DNA from: Bacillus methanolicus
GTDB lineage: Bacteria > Bacillota > Bacilli > Bacillales > Cytobacillaceae
DNA: 53,635 nucleotides
Assembly (NCBI RefSeq): GCF_008764295.1
Contig: NZ_VTQX01000026.1
Location: 1-53,635, forward strand
Direction: 5' to 3'
The number at the start of each line of letters is the position of its first letter. Positions within the stretch are counted from its first letter, which is position 1. Both the position numbers and the translations under genes were made by a program. Shown here piece after piece: positions 27,380 to 35,994 of the stretch. A model generated the notes under the pieces. The model did not search any database. It saw only the letters and a program-made list of their open reading frames with translations, and was not told the DNA's origin.

Positions 27380-28552
27380 ATGCGAAATGATGAGATGCTA
27401 TTAATCCCGGGGCCAACACCTGTGGTCGACTCTATTTATGAGGCTTTAGCTAGTGAAACGAGAAGCCATACTGATCCACGATTTACAGCAATCTATAAAA
27501 GTGCGATCGAAAAAACAAAAACCATGCTAAAAACAGATGGTGAAGTTTTTGTTATTTCTGGTTCAGGTACGATTGCGATGGAAATGGCTTTAGTTAATAC
27601 AGTTGCTGCCGGAGAGAAGCTGTTGGTAATTAGTCATGGCTACTTTGGCGATCGATTCATTAAGCTCGGAGAGGCTTTTGGAATTGAAGTTGATGTCCTT
27701 CAGGCAGAATGGGGAAAACAAGTAGACCCGTTAGAAGTTGAGAGGAAGTTGGCGCAAACGCAGTTTAAGGCCGTTACGATTACACATGCAGACACTTCTA
27801 CTGGTGTTGCGGCAAATCTTGAGCTTTTGGTGCCGCTGATTAAAAAATATGGGGCACTTGTTATTCTTGATGGTGTATGCGCAACGGCAGCAATGGAAGA
27901 GGATATGAGCAAAGGTTACGGTAATGAAGAGGCAAAAATCGATGTGATCTTAACAGGATCACAAAAGGCAATCGGTGTTCCACCAGGTCTTGCAATTGTA
28001 GCGTTTAACCAGACGGCACTTGCTGCTCGTGAAAAAATCGAACGCGTTTCAGCCTATTATTGTGATATTTACAATTGGATACCTATTATGAACGATCCGT
28101 CTAAATATTTTGCTACTCCTCCTGTAAATCTTGTTTATGCATATGATGAAGGGATGAGATTGGTTTTGGAAGAAGGAATGGAACAGCGTTACAAACGCCA
28201 TGCTGTATATGGTACTGCTGTAAGAGCAGGACTTTCAGTGTATGGAATGAAAGCGCTGGCAGATGAGGGAGTTGCAGCAGCTACTTTAAGCTGTATGCTA
28301 TATCCAGAAGGAATTGACGATGTAAGTTTCCGCACTGCTCTTGCGGAAAAAGGCTTGATTGTTGCAGGTGCATTGGCACATTTGGCCGGTAAAGCGTTTC
28401 GAATTGGACATATGGGGAATACAACCGTTGAAATGCTAGAAAAAGCAATTGTATTAATTGGTGAAACATTAAATGAGCAAGGCTTGTCTGTCAAGATTGA
28501 TAAGGCGACCGAGGTCTTTAGAGAGCATACCTTAGCCGTTTTAAATAACTAA
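27380..28552 (+). CDS. Class V PLP aminotransferase (alanine/serine-glyoxylate type)
   Basis: The 390-residue enzyme opens with LIPGPTPV, typical of the alanine-glyoxylate/serine-glyoxylate aminotransferase group. The PLP lysine lies in LTGSQKAIGVPPGLA, with D-G-V-C-A-T holding the cofactor Asp and F-R-I-G-H-M-G-N near the C-terminus. Substrates could be alanine, serine or ureidoglycine with glyoxylate; no purine or glycolate genes lie nearby to decide. AGGGAGGACGAGG precedes the ATG. Confidence 0.88.
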   Translation: MRNDEMLLIPGPTPVVDSIYEALASETRSHTDPRFTAIYKSAIEKTKTMLKTDGEVFVISGSGTIAMEMALVNTVAAGEKLLVISHGYFGDRFIKLGEAFGIEVDVLQAEWGKQVDPLEVERKLAQTQFKAVTITHADTSTGVAANLELLVPLIKKYGALVILDGVCATAAMEEDMSKGYGNEEAKIDVILTGSQKAIGVPPGLAIVAFNQTALAAREKIERVSAYYCDIYNWIPIMNDPSKYFATPPVNLVYAYDEGMRLVLEEGMEQRYKRHAVYGTAVRAGLSVYGMKALADEGVAAATLSCMLYPEGIDDVSFRTALAEKGLIVAGALAHLAGKAFRIGHMGNTTVEMLEKAIVLIGETLNEQGLSVKIDKATEVFREHTLAVLNN

Positions 28553-28583
28553 ACAAACCATTGCTGTCATCTCTTATATGTGT

Positions 28584-28611
28584 TTGTTATTGAGGAATAA
28601 AAGCATATAAT
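28584..28611 (+). promoter_or_regulatory. Promoter of the small HTH gene
   Basis: TTGTTA (28584-28589) and TATAAT (28606-28611) are separated by 16 bp, about 30 bp before the start codon. Confidence 0.5.
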
Positions 28612-28643
28612 ATGATAGAGATGTAAGAAATGGAGAGTTAAAA

Positions 28644-28874
28644 ATGTATTTAACAGTGAAAGAGACGGCCGAGTATTTGTCAATGCCAGAGTCAGCTGTT
28701 ACGGAGCTTATTTTGGCAAAGAAAATCCGTGCTGTCCATGATGGTGAACAGTATTTAGTGAATCGAGATCAGTTTCAAACTCATTTAAAACAAGTAGAAA
28801 AATATAAGGAAATAGTGGAAGAAATCCTTAATGAACCAATTCTAGAGGATTTGGATGTAAAGGATGAAGACTAG
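28644..28874 (+). CDS. Excisionase-type helix-turn-helix protein
   Basis: This 76-residue protein has an N-terminal MerR-like/excisionase domain (YLTVKETAEYLSMPESAVTELILAKKIRAVHDGEQYLVNRDQF) and an acidic tail of about 25 residues. Such small domains bind DNA as excisionases or as stand-alone regulators. No integrase, att site or phage gene is nearby, so a chromosomal regulatory role is more likely. It has its own promoter and a strong terminator, so it is a single-gene unit. Confidence 0.85.
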   Translation: MYLTVKETAEYLSMPESAVTELILAKKIRAVHDGEQYLVNRDQFQTHLKQVEKYKEIVEEILNEPILEDLDVKDED

Positions 28875-28878
28875 AGTG

Positions 28879-28913
28879 AAAGGCGCCATTTTGGAATTGG
28901 CGCCTTTATTTTG
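28879..28913 (+). terminator. Strong terminator after the HTH gene
   Basis: AAAGGCGCC (28879-28887) and GGCGCCTTT (28899-28907) form a perfect stem followed by ATTTTG. The stretch from here to 29253 contains no gene I can support; a frame over it begins upstream of this hairpin and is spurious. Confidence 0.88.
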
Positions 28914-29253
28914 TTGTGCTGTATCTTTTAGTGAGAGTATTGATACGAGAGAAAGAGTCAATAATTGTTTCGAAGATCCGTATTTTTTTGCTTGGAATGC
29001 AGACGAAACTGTGACATATCACTGTATGGCTTGGTTTGACATCCATTTTTGTATAAATATAAAGTTGATATACTATTTATTCGAAATTTGCTTGAAAAAT
29101 GAAGGGTGATCATTTATGATGTTTAAGGAATTAATCTAATAGTATTTTAAGAAAGTAATTTTATAGAGTTGCCTAGAAATAGGGTTATTTTTCACATCTT
29201 GGAATAATTTTAATTCGTCCACGATAAAATACAATAGACAAGAGGTGTGTACA

Positions 29254-30621
29254 ATGAGTAATGAGCCAAATTCTAAAGCTTTGTCTTATTCAACGATAGA
29301 TTTTCTCAAATTTTTAATCCCTTCTTTAATTGGAATTTCTTTATTCATGATTCCTGTGAAAACAGGAGAAGGGATTACTATTCCAGTAGCAATGATTGCC
29401 AATCATTTAACGGAATTTTTATCAGCATCAATTCCGATGCTAGCAGTTATTTTAATTTCGCTTTCTGTTCTTGGCTCCTTCATTGCTGTGTTATTGAAAC
29501 CGCGTTATATGGAGAACAGCCCATTTCTGCATCGTTTATTTGCGGTTAATAAATTTTGGCTATTTGCCCGACTAATCGGTATGATGATTGCGATTATGAC
29601 GTTATTTCAAGTAGGACCAGAGTGGATTTACTCTGAAGATACGGGAGGGCTTCTCCTTTATGACTTAGTTCCGATTCTGTTTTCGGTCTTCCTTTTAGCG
29701 GGCTTTTTATTGCCATTGCTATTGAATTTCGGTTTGCTCGAGTTTTTTGGAGCGTTATTGATGAAAGTGATGAGACCTGTCTTTACTTTGCCAGGCCGCT
29801 CATCTTTAGACTGTCTTGCATCATGGGTCGGCGATGGTACGGTTGGTGTGATCTTAACGACAAAACAATATGAAGAGGGTTATTATACAAAAAGAGAAGC
29901 TGCTGTTGTGGCAACTACTTTTTCCGTTGTATCGATCACTTTTTCCATTGCGATACTTTCGTATATGAAATTGGAACATTATTTTGTTCCTTACTATATT
30001 ACGATCGTATTAGCAGGTTTTGTTGCTGCATTAATTATGCCGCGCATTCCACCGCTATCAAAAAAGGCGGATACTGGCTATGAAAATGTAAAATTAAAAA
30101 AGGAAAGTCCTATTCCACAAGGGGTATCTCCGCTAAAATGGGGAGTATCAGAGGCTGTATCAAAGGCAAGGAAAAATAATGGTGTAGTTGGAACGGTAAA
30201 AGAAGGGTTCCAAAATGTGCTTGATATGTGGCTAGGTGTTTTACCAATCGTGATGACGATTGGTACAGTTGCCCTTGTAATTGCAGAGTTTACTCCATTT
30301 TTCACAATTCTCGGAAAGCCGTTTGAGCCGATTCTCGCTTTAATGCAGGTTCCTGAAGCTGGAGTTGCGGCACAAACGATGGTTATTGGGTTTGCTGACA
30401 TGTTCCTTCCGGCTGTAATCGGAAGCGGGATTGAAAGTGAACTGACACGATTCGTTATTGCTGGAGTTTCAGTTACCCAATTAATCTACATGTCTGAACT
30501 AGGTGGTTTATTGCTTGGTTCCAAGCTTCCGCTGAACTTAAAAGATTTGATTCTTATCTTTTTGCTCCGAACAATCATTACGTTGCCAATCATTGTGGTC
30601 GCCGCACATATTATCTTTTAA
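29254..30621 (+). CDS. YjiH-family membrane protein
   Basis: The 455-residue integral membrane protein has about ten hydrophobic segments and the YjiH/nucleoside-recognition (Gate) pattern: FLIPSLIGISLFMIPV near residue 20, PGRSSLDCLASWVGDGTVGV, and the late IGFADMFLPAVIGSGIESEL. The transported substrate is unknown. The ATG at 29254 follows AGAGGTG; an in-frame GTG three codons upstream falls inside that site. A convergent terminator separates it from the next gene. Confidence 0.85.
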   Translation: MSNEPNSKALSYSTIDFLKFLIPSLIGISLFMIPVKTGEGITIPVAMIANHLTEFLSASIPMLAVILISLSVLGSFIAVLLKPRYMENSPFLHRLFAVNKFWLFARLIGMMIAIMTLFQVGPEWIYSEDTGGLLLYDLVPILFSVFLLAGFLLPLLLNFGLLEFFGALLMKVMRPVFTLPGRSSLDCLASWVGDGTVGVILTTKQYEEGYYTKREAAVVATTFSVVSITFSIAILSYMKLEHYFVPYYITIVLAGFVAALIMPRIPPLSKKADTGYENVKLKKESPIPQGVSPLKWGVSEAVSKARKNNGVVGTVKEGFQNVLDMWLGVLPIVMTIGTVALVIAEFTPFFTILGKPFEPILALMQVPEAGVAAQTMVIGFADMFLPAVIGSGIESELTRFVIAGVSVTQLIYMSELGGLLLGSKLPLNLKDLILIFLLRTIITLPIIVVAAHIIF

Positions 30622-30625
30622 TCTG

Positions 30626-30664
30626 AAAAGGTCAGTCCGTTTTTGAGGGGACTGACCTTTTTCC
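30626..30664. terminator. Bidirectional terminator
   Basis: A 13-base perfect stem, AAAAGGTCAGTCC with GGACTGACCTTTT, serves both convergent genes; T-runs are present on both strands. Confidence 0.9.
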
Positions 30665-31177
30665 TTATAATCCAGTCGTTTCGGATTCGAAGTTTTCCTT
30701 CATTTCAACACCGTGTTCCTTCGTTAATTTTTCAATATTATAATTGAAGTCGCGAAGAAGCTTTCGCGCCTCATCGAGCATTGCATTAGCTTCCTCGATA
30801 ATAGCACGGTCTTGGTATTCTAGAGCAGTGACGATACGTGTAAAGGCATTATATTGAGTGTTGACACCTTCAATATAGCCTTCATGCACCTCCCGCAGCT
30901 CTTCTGATTCAAGACGAATTGCTTCCAGCTTATTCATAAATTCCTGGTAGGTCGGGATAACATCCATTAAAAGTACATCGTACAATAATTGATCAGATGT
31001 ATAATTGACACCAGTGACACTGTCATAAGCTGAAATTGCTTCTGTTTCCAAACCAATAATATTGGCGAGATCGTCATTTAAGTAGGTTTCCAATTCCTCC
31101 TTGATCGGATCCTCTGAAGAACAGGCACTCATCACCAAAAAACAAAGAAAAATAGGGAGCAACAGTAATTTTTTCAA
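30665..31177 (-). CDS. Hypothetical lipoprotein
   Basis: This 170-residue protein has a lipoprotein signal ending VMSAC (Cys 19). The remainder is acidic and strongly helical, with heptad-like spacing of Leu and Ile (for example residues 75-150), so it probably forms a helical bundle or coiled coil outside the membrane. I do not recognise the family. A GGAGGTGG-like site precedes the ATG on the minus strand. Confidence 0.8.
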   Translation of the reverse strand: MKKLLLLPIFLCFLVMSACSSEDPIKEELETYLNDDLANIIGLETEAISAYDSVTGVNYTSDQLLYDVLLMDVIPTYQEFMNKLEAIRLESEELREVHEGYIEGVNTQYNAFTRIVTALEYQDRAIIEEANAMLDEARKLLRDFNYNIEKLTKEHGVEMKENFESETTGL

Positions 31178-31270
31178 TGGTCCACCTCCATAACAATAAT
31201 GTATGAAGGGGAAAAGCTTGGAGGTTCATAATAATTTAATAAAAGTTGATAAAAAATGGGAAAAGCGTAG

Positions 31271-31655
31271 GTGCGAAAATTTGTACAAAAAGGCAATAGA
31301 TTGTTGTATAGTGTGTATGTGAATATAAACAGCATAACAATTAAAGAGTTTGAACATGGTGAAATATGGAAACAAACATTATGGTTAGCCAAGTTTTCAT
31401 CTCAAAAAGTAGATGACGTTCCTTCTTCAAAGCTTATGATGAATGTCATTAAACGTGATCAAGGCAAGGTTTACATAGAAGGTGAGAATGTTTCTAATTG
31501 AGATGAAAAGTTGGGAGAACGCAAGAAAGAATGCTCAAGTGATTGTTTCGAAAAGGGCGGGTAGAACCGAAGACTATTTCAATCTAAAGCTAAATCAAGT
31601 GGTTGCAAGTAGAGTTGCTGCAATTAGAGGATATTCTTTTGATTTTGATAAATGA
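31271..31655 (+). pseudogene. Possible remnant coding segments
   Basis: Two short frames follow each other with a frame change. One ends ...VIKRDQGKVYIEGENVSN at 31501. The other, MKSWENARKNAQVIVSKRAG... (31503-31655, 50 residues), ends FDFDK. Both look protein-like but neither has a good ribosome site or a family I recognise. They may be one broken gene. Confidence 0.22.
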
Positions 31656-32008
31656 GTCTGCCCCATAACTATATGTTGTGAAGAAGTGATCATGCTAAAG
31701 GCTCTTGGAACTGTCTGCAAATCATAAAACAGAATACACGACCATCCCATTGATCAGCAGATAACAGCAGACTTATGTAGTAGAATATTAAAGAATTATG
31801 TGATCATATCGTTTCATAGAAATGATTTAAAAATATGTTGCTCATATTGTTTTGAATGAAAATAGATAACTCTCAAGTCAGAATGATCATTACTATGATA
31901 CCTATTGAAATCCGCTCTTTCTATGAAATCTCTACGATTTCTTTCAGTAGGTTTTCTTAATGTATATAGAGGAATGGGACATTTTATATGAAGGAGTAAC
32001 AAAAAGTT
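31656..32008. other. Long non-coding stretch before menC
   Basis: I see no gene with a ribosome site, no clear terminator and no riboswitch. The sequence is AT-rich and could hold relics too decayed to name. Confidence 0.35.
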
Positions 32009-33121
32009 ATGAATATAAAACAAATCGTTCTACACAAACTTCAGATGCAGTTAAGGGCTCCGTTTGCAACGAGTTTCGGTACAATGGCAGATAAAGAATT
32101 TTTTATGGTCGAGATGGTTGATGAAGATGGTGTTCGTGGTTTTGGTGAATCGGTTGCTTTCGCAAGCCCGTGGTACACAGAGGAAACCGTGACAACCGTT
32201 GAGCACATGATGAGAGATTTCTTAATTCCCCTCCTTTTTCATGCGCCCATTAACCATCCTGACGATGTTTCGAATCGATTTTCTCCAATAAAACGAAATA
32301 ATATGGCAAAGGCCGCATTAGAAGGGGCCGTATGGGATCTGTTTGCAAAGCGAAAAAACCTCCCTCTCGCTACCTGTCTTGGCGGTGGGAAAACAGCTAT
32401 TGATGTTGGAATCAGTGTGGGTATCCAACCAACAATAGAAGAGCTGCTGAAAAAGATCGAACAATATGTAATGGAAGGCTATAAGCGAGTGAAATTAAAG
32501 GTTAAGCCTGGATACGATCTGGAGGTGTTAAAAGAAGTAAGGAGAGCATTTCCTAATCTTCCGCTCATGGCCGATGCCAATTCAGCTTATACATTAAATG
32601 ATATTATGCATTTACAAAGGTTTGACGATTTTAACTTATTAATGATTGAACAGCCGCTTGGACAAGCTGACATAATGGAACATGCAAAACTGCAAAAGGA
32701 GCTGCAAACACCTATTTGTTTAGATGAAAGCATTTATTCTCTTGATGATGCAATGCAGGCAATTGAACTAGGTGCTTGTCAGATTCTTAACATCAAAGTG
32801 GGGCGTGTCGGCGGACTAACGGAAGCTAAGAAAATCAATGATTACTGTAAAGTCCATAACATCCCTGTTTGGTGTGGGGGGATGCTGGAGGCTGGAGTTG
32901 GAAGAGCGCATAATATCGCCATTACAGCATTGGATCAGTTTATTTTACCTGGAGATACTTCTCCGTCAAATCGTTATTGGGAAAAGGACATTGTCATCCC
33001 TGAAGTGAAAATGGAACAGGGAGTGATTCAAGTTCCAACTACCCCCGGTATTGGCTATGAAATTGACTGGGCAACAGTTGAGAAATATCGGGTGGAAAAG
33101 CACATATTTGAGAACAAGTAG
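32009..33121 (+). CDS. menC: o-Succinylbenzoate synthase / N-acylamino acid racemase family enzyme
   Basis: The 370-residue enolase-superfamily enzyme has the catalytic lysine pair in VKLKVKPG, metal ligands Asp in MADANSAY, Glu in IEQPLG and Asp in CLDES, and the second lysine in [10 protein letters not shown]. The family makes o-succinylbenzoate in menaquinone synthesis, racemises N-succinyl amino acids, or does both. No other men gene is near, so the racemase role cannot be excluded. AAGGAG at 31990-31995 lies farther from the ATG than usual. Confidence 0.87.
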   Translation: MNIKQIVLHKLQMQLRAPFATSFGTMADKEFFMVEMVDEDGVRGFGESVAFASPWYTEETVTTVEHMMRDFLIPLLFHAPINHPDDVSNRFSPIKRNNMAKAALEGAVWDLFAKRKNLPLATCLGGGKTAIDVGISVGIQPTIEELLKKIEQYVMEGYKRVKLKVKPGYDLEVLKEVRRAFPNLPLMADANSAYTLNDIMHLQRFDDFNLLMIEQPLGQADIMEHAKLQKELQTPICLDESIYSLDDAMQAIELGACQILNIKVGRVGGLTEAKKINDYCKVHNIPVWCGGMLEAGVGRAHNIAITALDQFILPGDTSPSNRYWEKDIVIPEVKMEQGVIQVPTTPGIGYEIDWATVEKYRVEKHIFENK

Positions 33122-33414
33122 AATAAGATATGTAATTAATGAGAGCCAATATCTCAGTTCCTTATGAAAGAGTATGTCTCAAGCCTTGAGAGCCCTGAAA
33201 TGCCCCTTTAAAATGATTTATTAGTGAAAAAAACTCTTTTGCACCGATGCTTGCAAAGGAATATATTTAAAGATAATCACTTTCCACTTCTCCATTAAAG
33301 CTTGGATTACTTCAACTTGGGCAAGTCAATGCTAAACGTTTATGTTGAAACTTTTTAAGACAGAAATGCGTATAAAAATAATAGTTTTGATTCTTTTTAA
33401 AAGGAGTTTTCATT

Positions 33415-33783
33415 ATGGCAAAACGGTTTTCTATGGCGTTAATGATAATGGTATTAGCTATTATAGCTTTATTATTAGCTGCTAAAAATCCAACAGGTCC
33501 TAATACGGTTTCATTCGATGATCCACTAAACCTATGGTTCTCTCTTGGAACACTTATTGTGCTATTATTACCCCCGCTAATATTATCGTTTTTTAATCAT
33601 CCTGTCCTAAATATTATTTTTGCAATTTACCAAGGCTTCGTAGTATTAACTTTTTTAGGTCTTATTTTAGTAGGTTTTTTGATACCTAGTATTTGGATTA
33701 TTTTAATTGGTGCTCTAGGTATCGTAATTGGGATTAGTAGTATTGTCATGAGTTTTCTTGGGGGAATTAGGAAAGCTTACTAG
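33415..33783 (+). CDS. Small four-helix membrane protein, unknown
   Basis: The product has 122 residues with four hydrophobic segments (about 8-24, 41-58, 64-86 and 88-116) and a short basic end. There is no recognised motif. AAAAGGAG precedes the ATG at a normal distance, so it is very likely translated. The 290 bp before it contain no other feature. Confidence 0.75.
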   Translation: MAKRFSMALMIMVLAIIALLLAAKNPTGPNTVSFDDPLNLWFSLGTLIVLLLPPLILSFFNHPVLNIIFAIYQGFVVLTFLGLILVGFLIPSIWIILIGALGIVIGISSIVMSFLGGIRKAY

Positions 33784-33989
33784 AAGGTTATTTTTTTGAA
33801 GGGTCCTTATGTTATAAATAGGGATCTTTTATATTGACTAATTGGATAATGCTGTTGAACTTTAGTGCCCTTCTGTAAAATATTACACAGTAAAGCTATA
33901 ATTTAATAAATAAATCACCCGAAGAGATAGGTAACTTTTTTTTGAATAGGTTAATCAAGTTGTTATGGAAGTTGTAGTAAAAGTAATAA

Positions 33990-34025
33990 AATAAAGCCCC
34001 TCAATCTTCTAAGGGATTGAGGGAC
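33990..34025 (-). terminator. Terminator of the methyltransferase gene
   Basis: Read on the minus strand, CCCTCAATC and GATTGAGGG form a stem followed by a T-rich tail. Confidence 0.75.
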
Positions 34026-34032
34026 TCGATAA

Positions 34033-34947
34033 TTATCTCTTAACAGCGTGGACATAGTGTATGGTTTCGAATGAAGTTAAATAATCCGTTCTGTTATGAA
34101 AGAATAGCTCGTTTATTTTAGTTGGAGATAAATGTTCGTATATCAACAAACCAGATTTCTCAAGTAGGTTCTCAATTTCATCATATTTGAAACACGATTT
34201 CATTGGTTCCCCACTTGCTGCAGCCATTTTTACCATATTTTCAACTCTATTGGATATACCTTTTACTTTAAAGAGTTGTTCATCTGCATAATCAAACACA
34301 ATAGAGCTACCAGAAGGAGCATTTTTAAATAAATGATTGATTAATGCTGTATTTTCCTCTTTCGTTAAATAATATGAAACACCTAAAAGGCTAAAGAAAG
34401 TTTTTTTATTTTGAAATCCTTTCTTGACTAAATCCTGATAAGTAAACTTAGTAGTAAAGTCCATTGATACAAAACTAAGATTGCTCGGGATGTTAAGTTT
34501 AGCTTCTTCTAACCTCGTCACTTTAAATTTTTGTGTGGCTGGATGATCAATTTCAAATATTTGCAGCTCGTTTTTTAACTCTGGATATCTGAAGCTGAAA
34601 GTATCGAATCCAGCTCCAAGGATGACATATTGTTGGACACCTAATTTGATTTCATTAAGTAATACTTGTTCACAATAAGCGGAGCGCGCTAAAGGTGTTG
34701 GGGAAAGCTGAACCTGTGTAATCCACTTTAAAATTTCTTCAGGATTATTATTGAATTTTTGACCGATATCGTTGTTGAAAAACTGTATACCATTTATCAT
34801 ATTGTTGCCGATTGCAGAAAACTCTTCATCAGAAATGAACTGGCATGCAATAAAATCATCTAAAATTTTAGGTGAATCATATTTGCTGTGATACGCACGA
34901 CCAAATGCAGATACTAAGGAAGTTAAACTGGATTCATTGTTTTTCAT
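34033..34947 (-). CDS. SAM-dependent methyltransferase, TIGR00027 / leucine carboxyl methyltransferase type
   Basis: The 304-residue protein has the SAM-binding motif YVILGAGFDTFSFRYPE, followed by IFEIDHPATQKFK. This pairing is typical of the TIGR00027 family, related to leucine carboxyl and polyketide-type O-methyltransferases. Later motifs are SFVSMDFTT, FFSLLGVSYYLT and SSIVFDYAD. The substrate is unknown. Start 34947 is chosen because GGGAGAG lies nine bases before it; a start six codons earlier would overlap that site. Its expression is probably controlled by the leader hairpin. Confidence 0.85.
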   Translation of the reverse strand: MKNNESSLTSLVSAFGRAYHSKYDSPKILDDFIACQFISDEEFSAIGNNMINGIQFFNNDIGQKFNNNPEEILKWITQVQLSPTPLARSAYCEQVLLNEIKLGVQQYVILGAGFDTFSFRYPELKNELQIFEIDHPATQKFKVTRLEEAKLNIPSNLSFVSMDFTTKFTYQDLVKKGFQNKKTFFSLLGVSYYLTKEENTALINHLFKNAPSGSSIVFDYADEQLFKVKGISNRVENMVKMAAASGEPMKSCFKYDEIENLLEKSGLLIYEHLSPTKINELFFHNRTDYLTSFETIHYVHAVKR

Positions 34948-34971
34948 ACCATTTTTCTCTCCCATATATAA

Positions 34972-35003
34972 AATAAGGTTCCCCTGGCCAGGAGAACCTT
35001 ATT
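34972..35003 (-). promoter_or_regulatory. Leader hairpin / putative transcription attenuator
   Basis: This is an almost perfect 32-base inverted repeat: AATAAGGTTC and GAACCTTATT flank CCTGGCCAGG. On the minus strand it is followed by TTTATATAT and then by the ribosome site of the methyltransferase. It lies between promoter and gene, so it could end transcription early unless something prevents folding. Confidence 0.6.
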
Positions 35004-35028
35004 GTATACTACATTAATTTAAATGTAA

Positions 35029-35057
35029 ATTATAGCATAAACGGATTTTTTTGTCAA
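35029..35057 (-). promoter_or_regulatory. Consensus sigma-A promoter of the methyltransferase gene
   Basis: On the minus strand TTGACA (35057-35052) and TATAAT (35034-35029) are separated by exactly 17 bp, a full match to the consensus. Confidence 0.88.
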
Positions 35058-35193
35058 ATATTTTAACCTTGGTTCCTATTAAGAAGCCTAGGGATTATAA
35101 CAGGAAAGATATTTCAAAAACAAAGCAAGAGGTATACGGGGTGTCGTGAGATGATGTTTTTATAAATTAAAAAGAGTTTAGGGGGAGACTTAA

Positions 35194-35672
35194 ATGAAAA
35201 TGTATGCAACAGAAGATATACCGAGTAGTAAGATCGTAGATTTTTTTAGGTCCCATTGGGGTAGTCAAGAAATGGTTATTTCTAGTGGAGTGTATGATTG
35301 TAGTAAATTAGATGGGTTTACTATTGTAAATGATGAAGACAAAATCATCGGCTTGATAACATATATCATTAAAGATAAAGAATGCGAAATTATTTCATTA
35401 GATAGTATTGAAGAAGGAAAAGGAGTAGGTACATCCTTAGTCCAAATAGTAGAAAATCTCGCTGTCAAAAAAATTGTCAACTTATAAAAGTGCTCACAAC
35501 AAACGATAATTTATTAGCATTAAAGTTTTATCAAAAACGTGGTTTTACTCTCTCCAAAGTGCTAAATAATGCTGTTGAGAAGGCTAGAAAGATTAAAGCT
35601 GAGATTCCGTTACTTGGCAATGATGGTATTCCAATCAGAGATGAGATTGAGCTATTAAAGTTTTTAAATTAA
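35194..35672 (+). pseudogene. GNAT acetyltransferase split by a frameshift in an A-run
   Basis: The first 97 residues contain the acetyl-CoA binding segment EEGKGVGTSLVQIVENLA. The second part, in another frame, continues KVLTTNDNLLALKFYQKRGF, the usual C-terminal GNAT motif. The break lies at seven As (35467-35473); one extra A would join both parts into a normal protein of about 158 residues. GGGGGAG precedes the ATG at 35194. It may be a pseudogene, a sequencing error, or rescued by slippage at the A-run. Confidence 0.75.
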
Positions 35673-35759
35673 CTCTGTTTTCGTGATGGTTGTAGCTAAA
35701 GCTCTTACGATATTCGAATACAGAACATGAAAATTTATCATTATCAGTTTTAGGTACTC

Positions 35760-35815
35760 AGAGTATAGATAAACTCGAAGAATTTCGAATTTATCTATAC
35801 TCTTTATTCTTTTGA
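35760..35815 (+). terminator. Long hairpin terminator
   Basis: A 14-base perfect stem (35760-35773 with 35790-35803) is extended by an inner TCGAA pairing, followed by TTATTCTTTTG. It separates the acetyltransferase from the transporter genes. Confidence 0.82.
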
Positions 35816-35857
35816 GGAATAGTGGGCTATACATATTCTTTTTACGGTTGTTTTATA

Positions 35858-35935
35858 CATTATTATACAATAATGCGCTATAAAAATAATATTTTATAAA
35901 AATATATTGCATAAATAATCATATGTTAGTATAAT
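35858..35935 (+). promoter_or_regulatory. Promoter of the first binding-protein gene with an upstream inverted repeat
   Basis: TTGCAT (35907-35912) and TATAAT (35930-35935) are 17 bp apart. Upstream, CATTATT-atac-AATAATG (35858-35875) is a perfect inverted repeat that could be an operator. The regulator is unknown. Confidence 0.5.
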
Positions 35936-35994
35936 TACAAACATATTAACTAGAAAGAACTTACGAAAGTGTAAGATAAAAGGAGATTAGAAAG

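Noticed and set aside
28644..28874. Excisionase of a mobile element
   Set aside because: No integrase, attachment-site repeat or phage gene nearby; the unit has its own promoter and terminator.
28864..29109. 81-codon frame after the HTH gene
   Set aside because: It runs through a perfect GC-rich terminator and has a low-complexity end.
31656..31780. Possible insertion-sequence end (sequence resembling GAGTCTGCCCC)
   Set aside because: No matching inverted end, no target duplication and no transposase frame could be found.
31814..32023. 69-codon minus-strand frame before menC
   Set aside because: Overlaps the menC start, no ribosome site, and no recognisable family.
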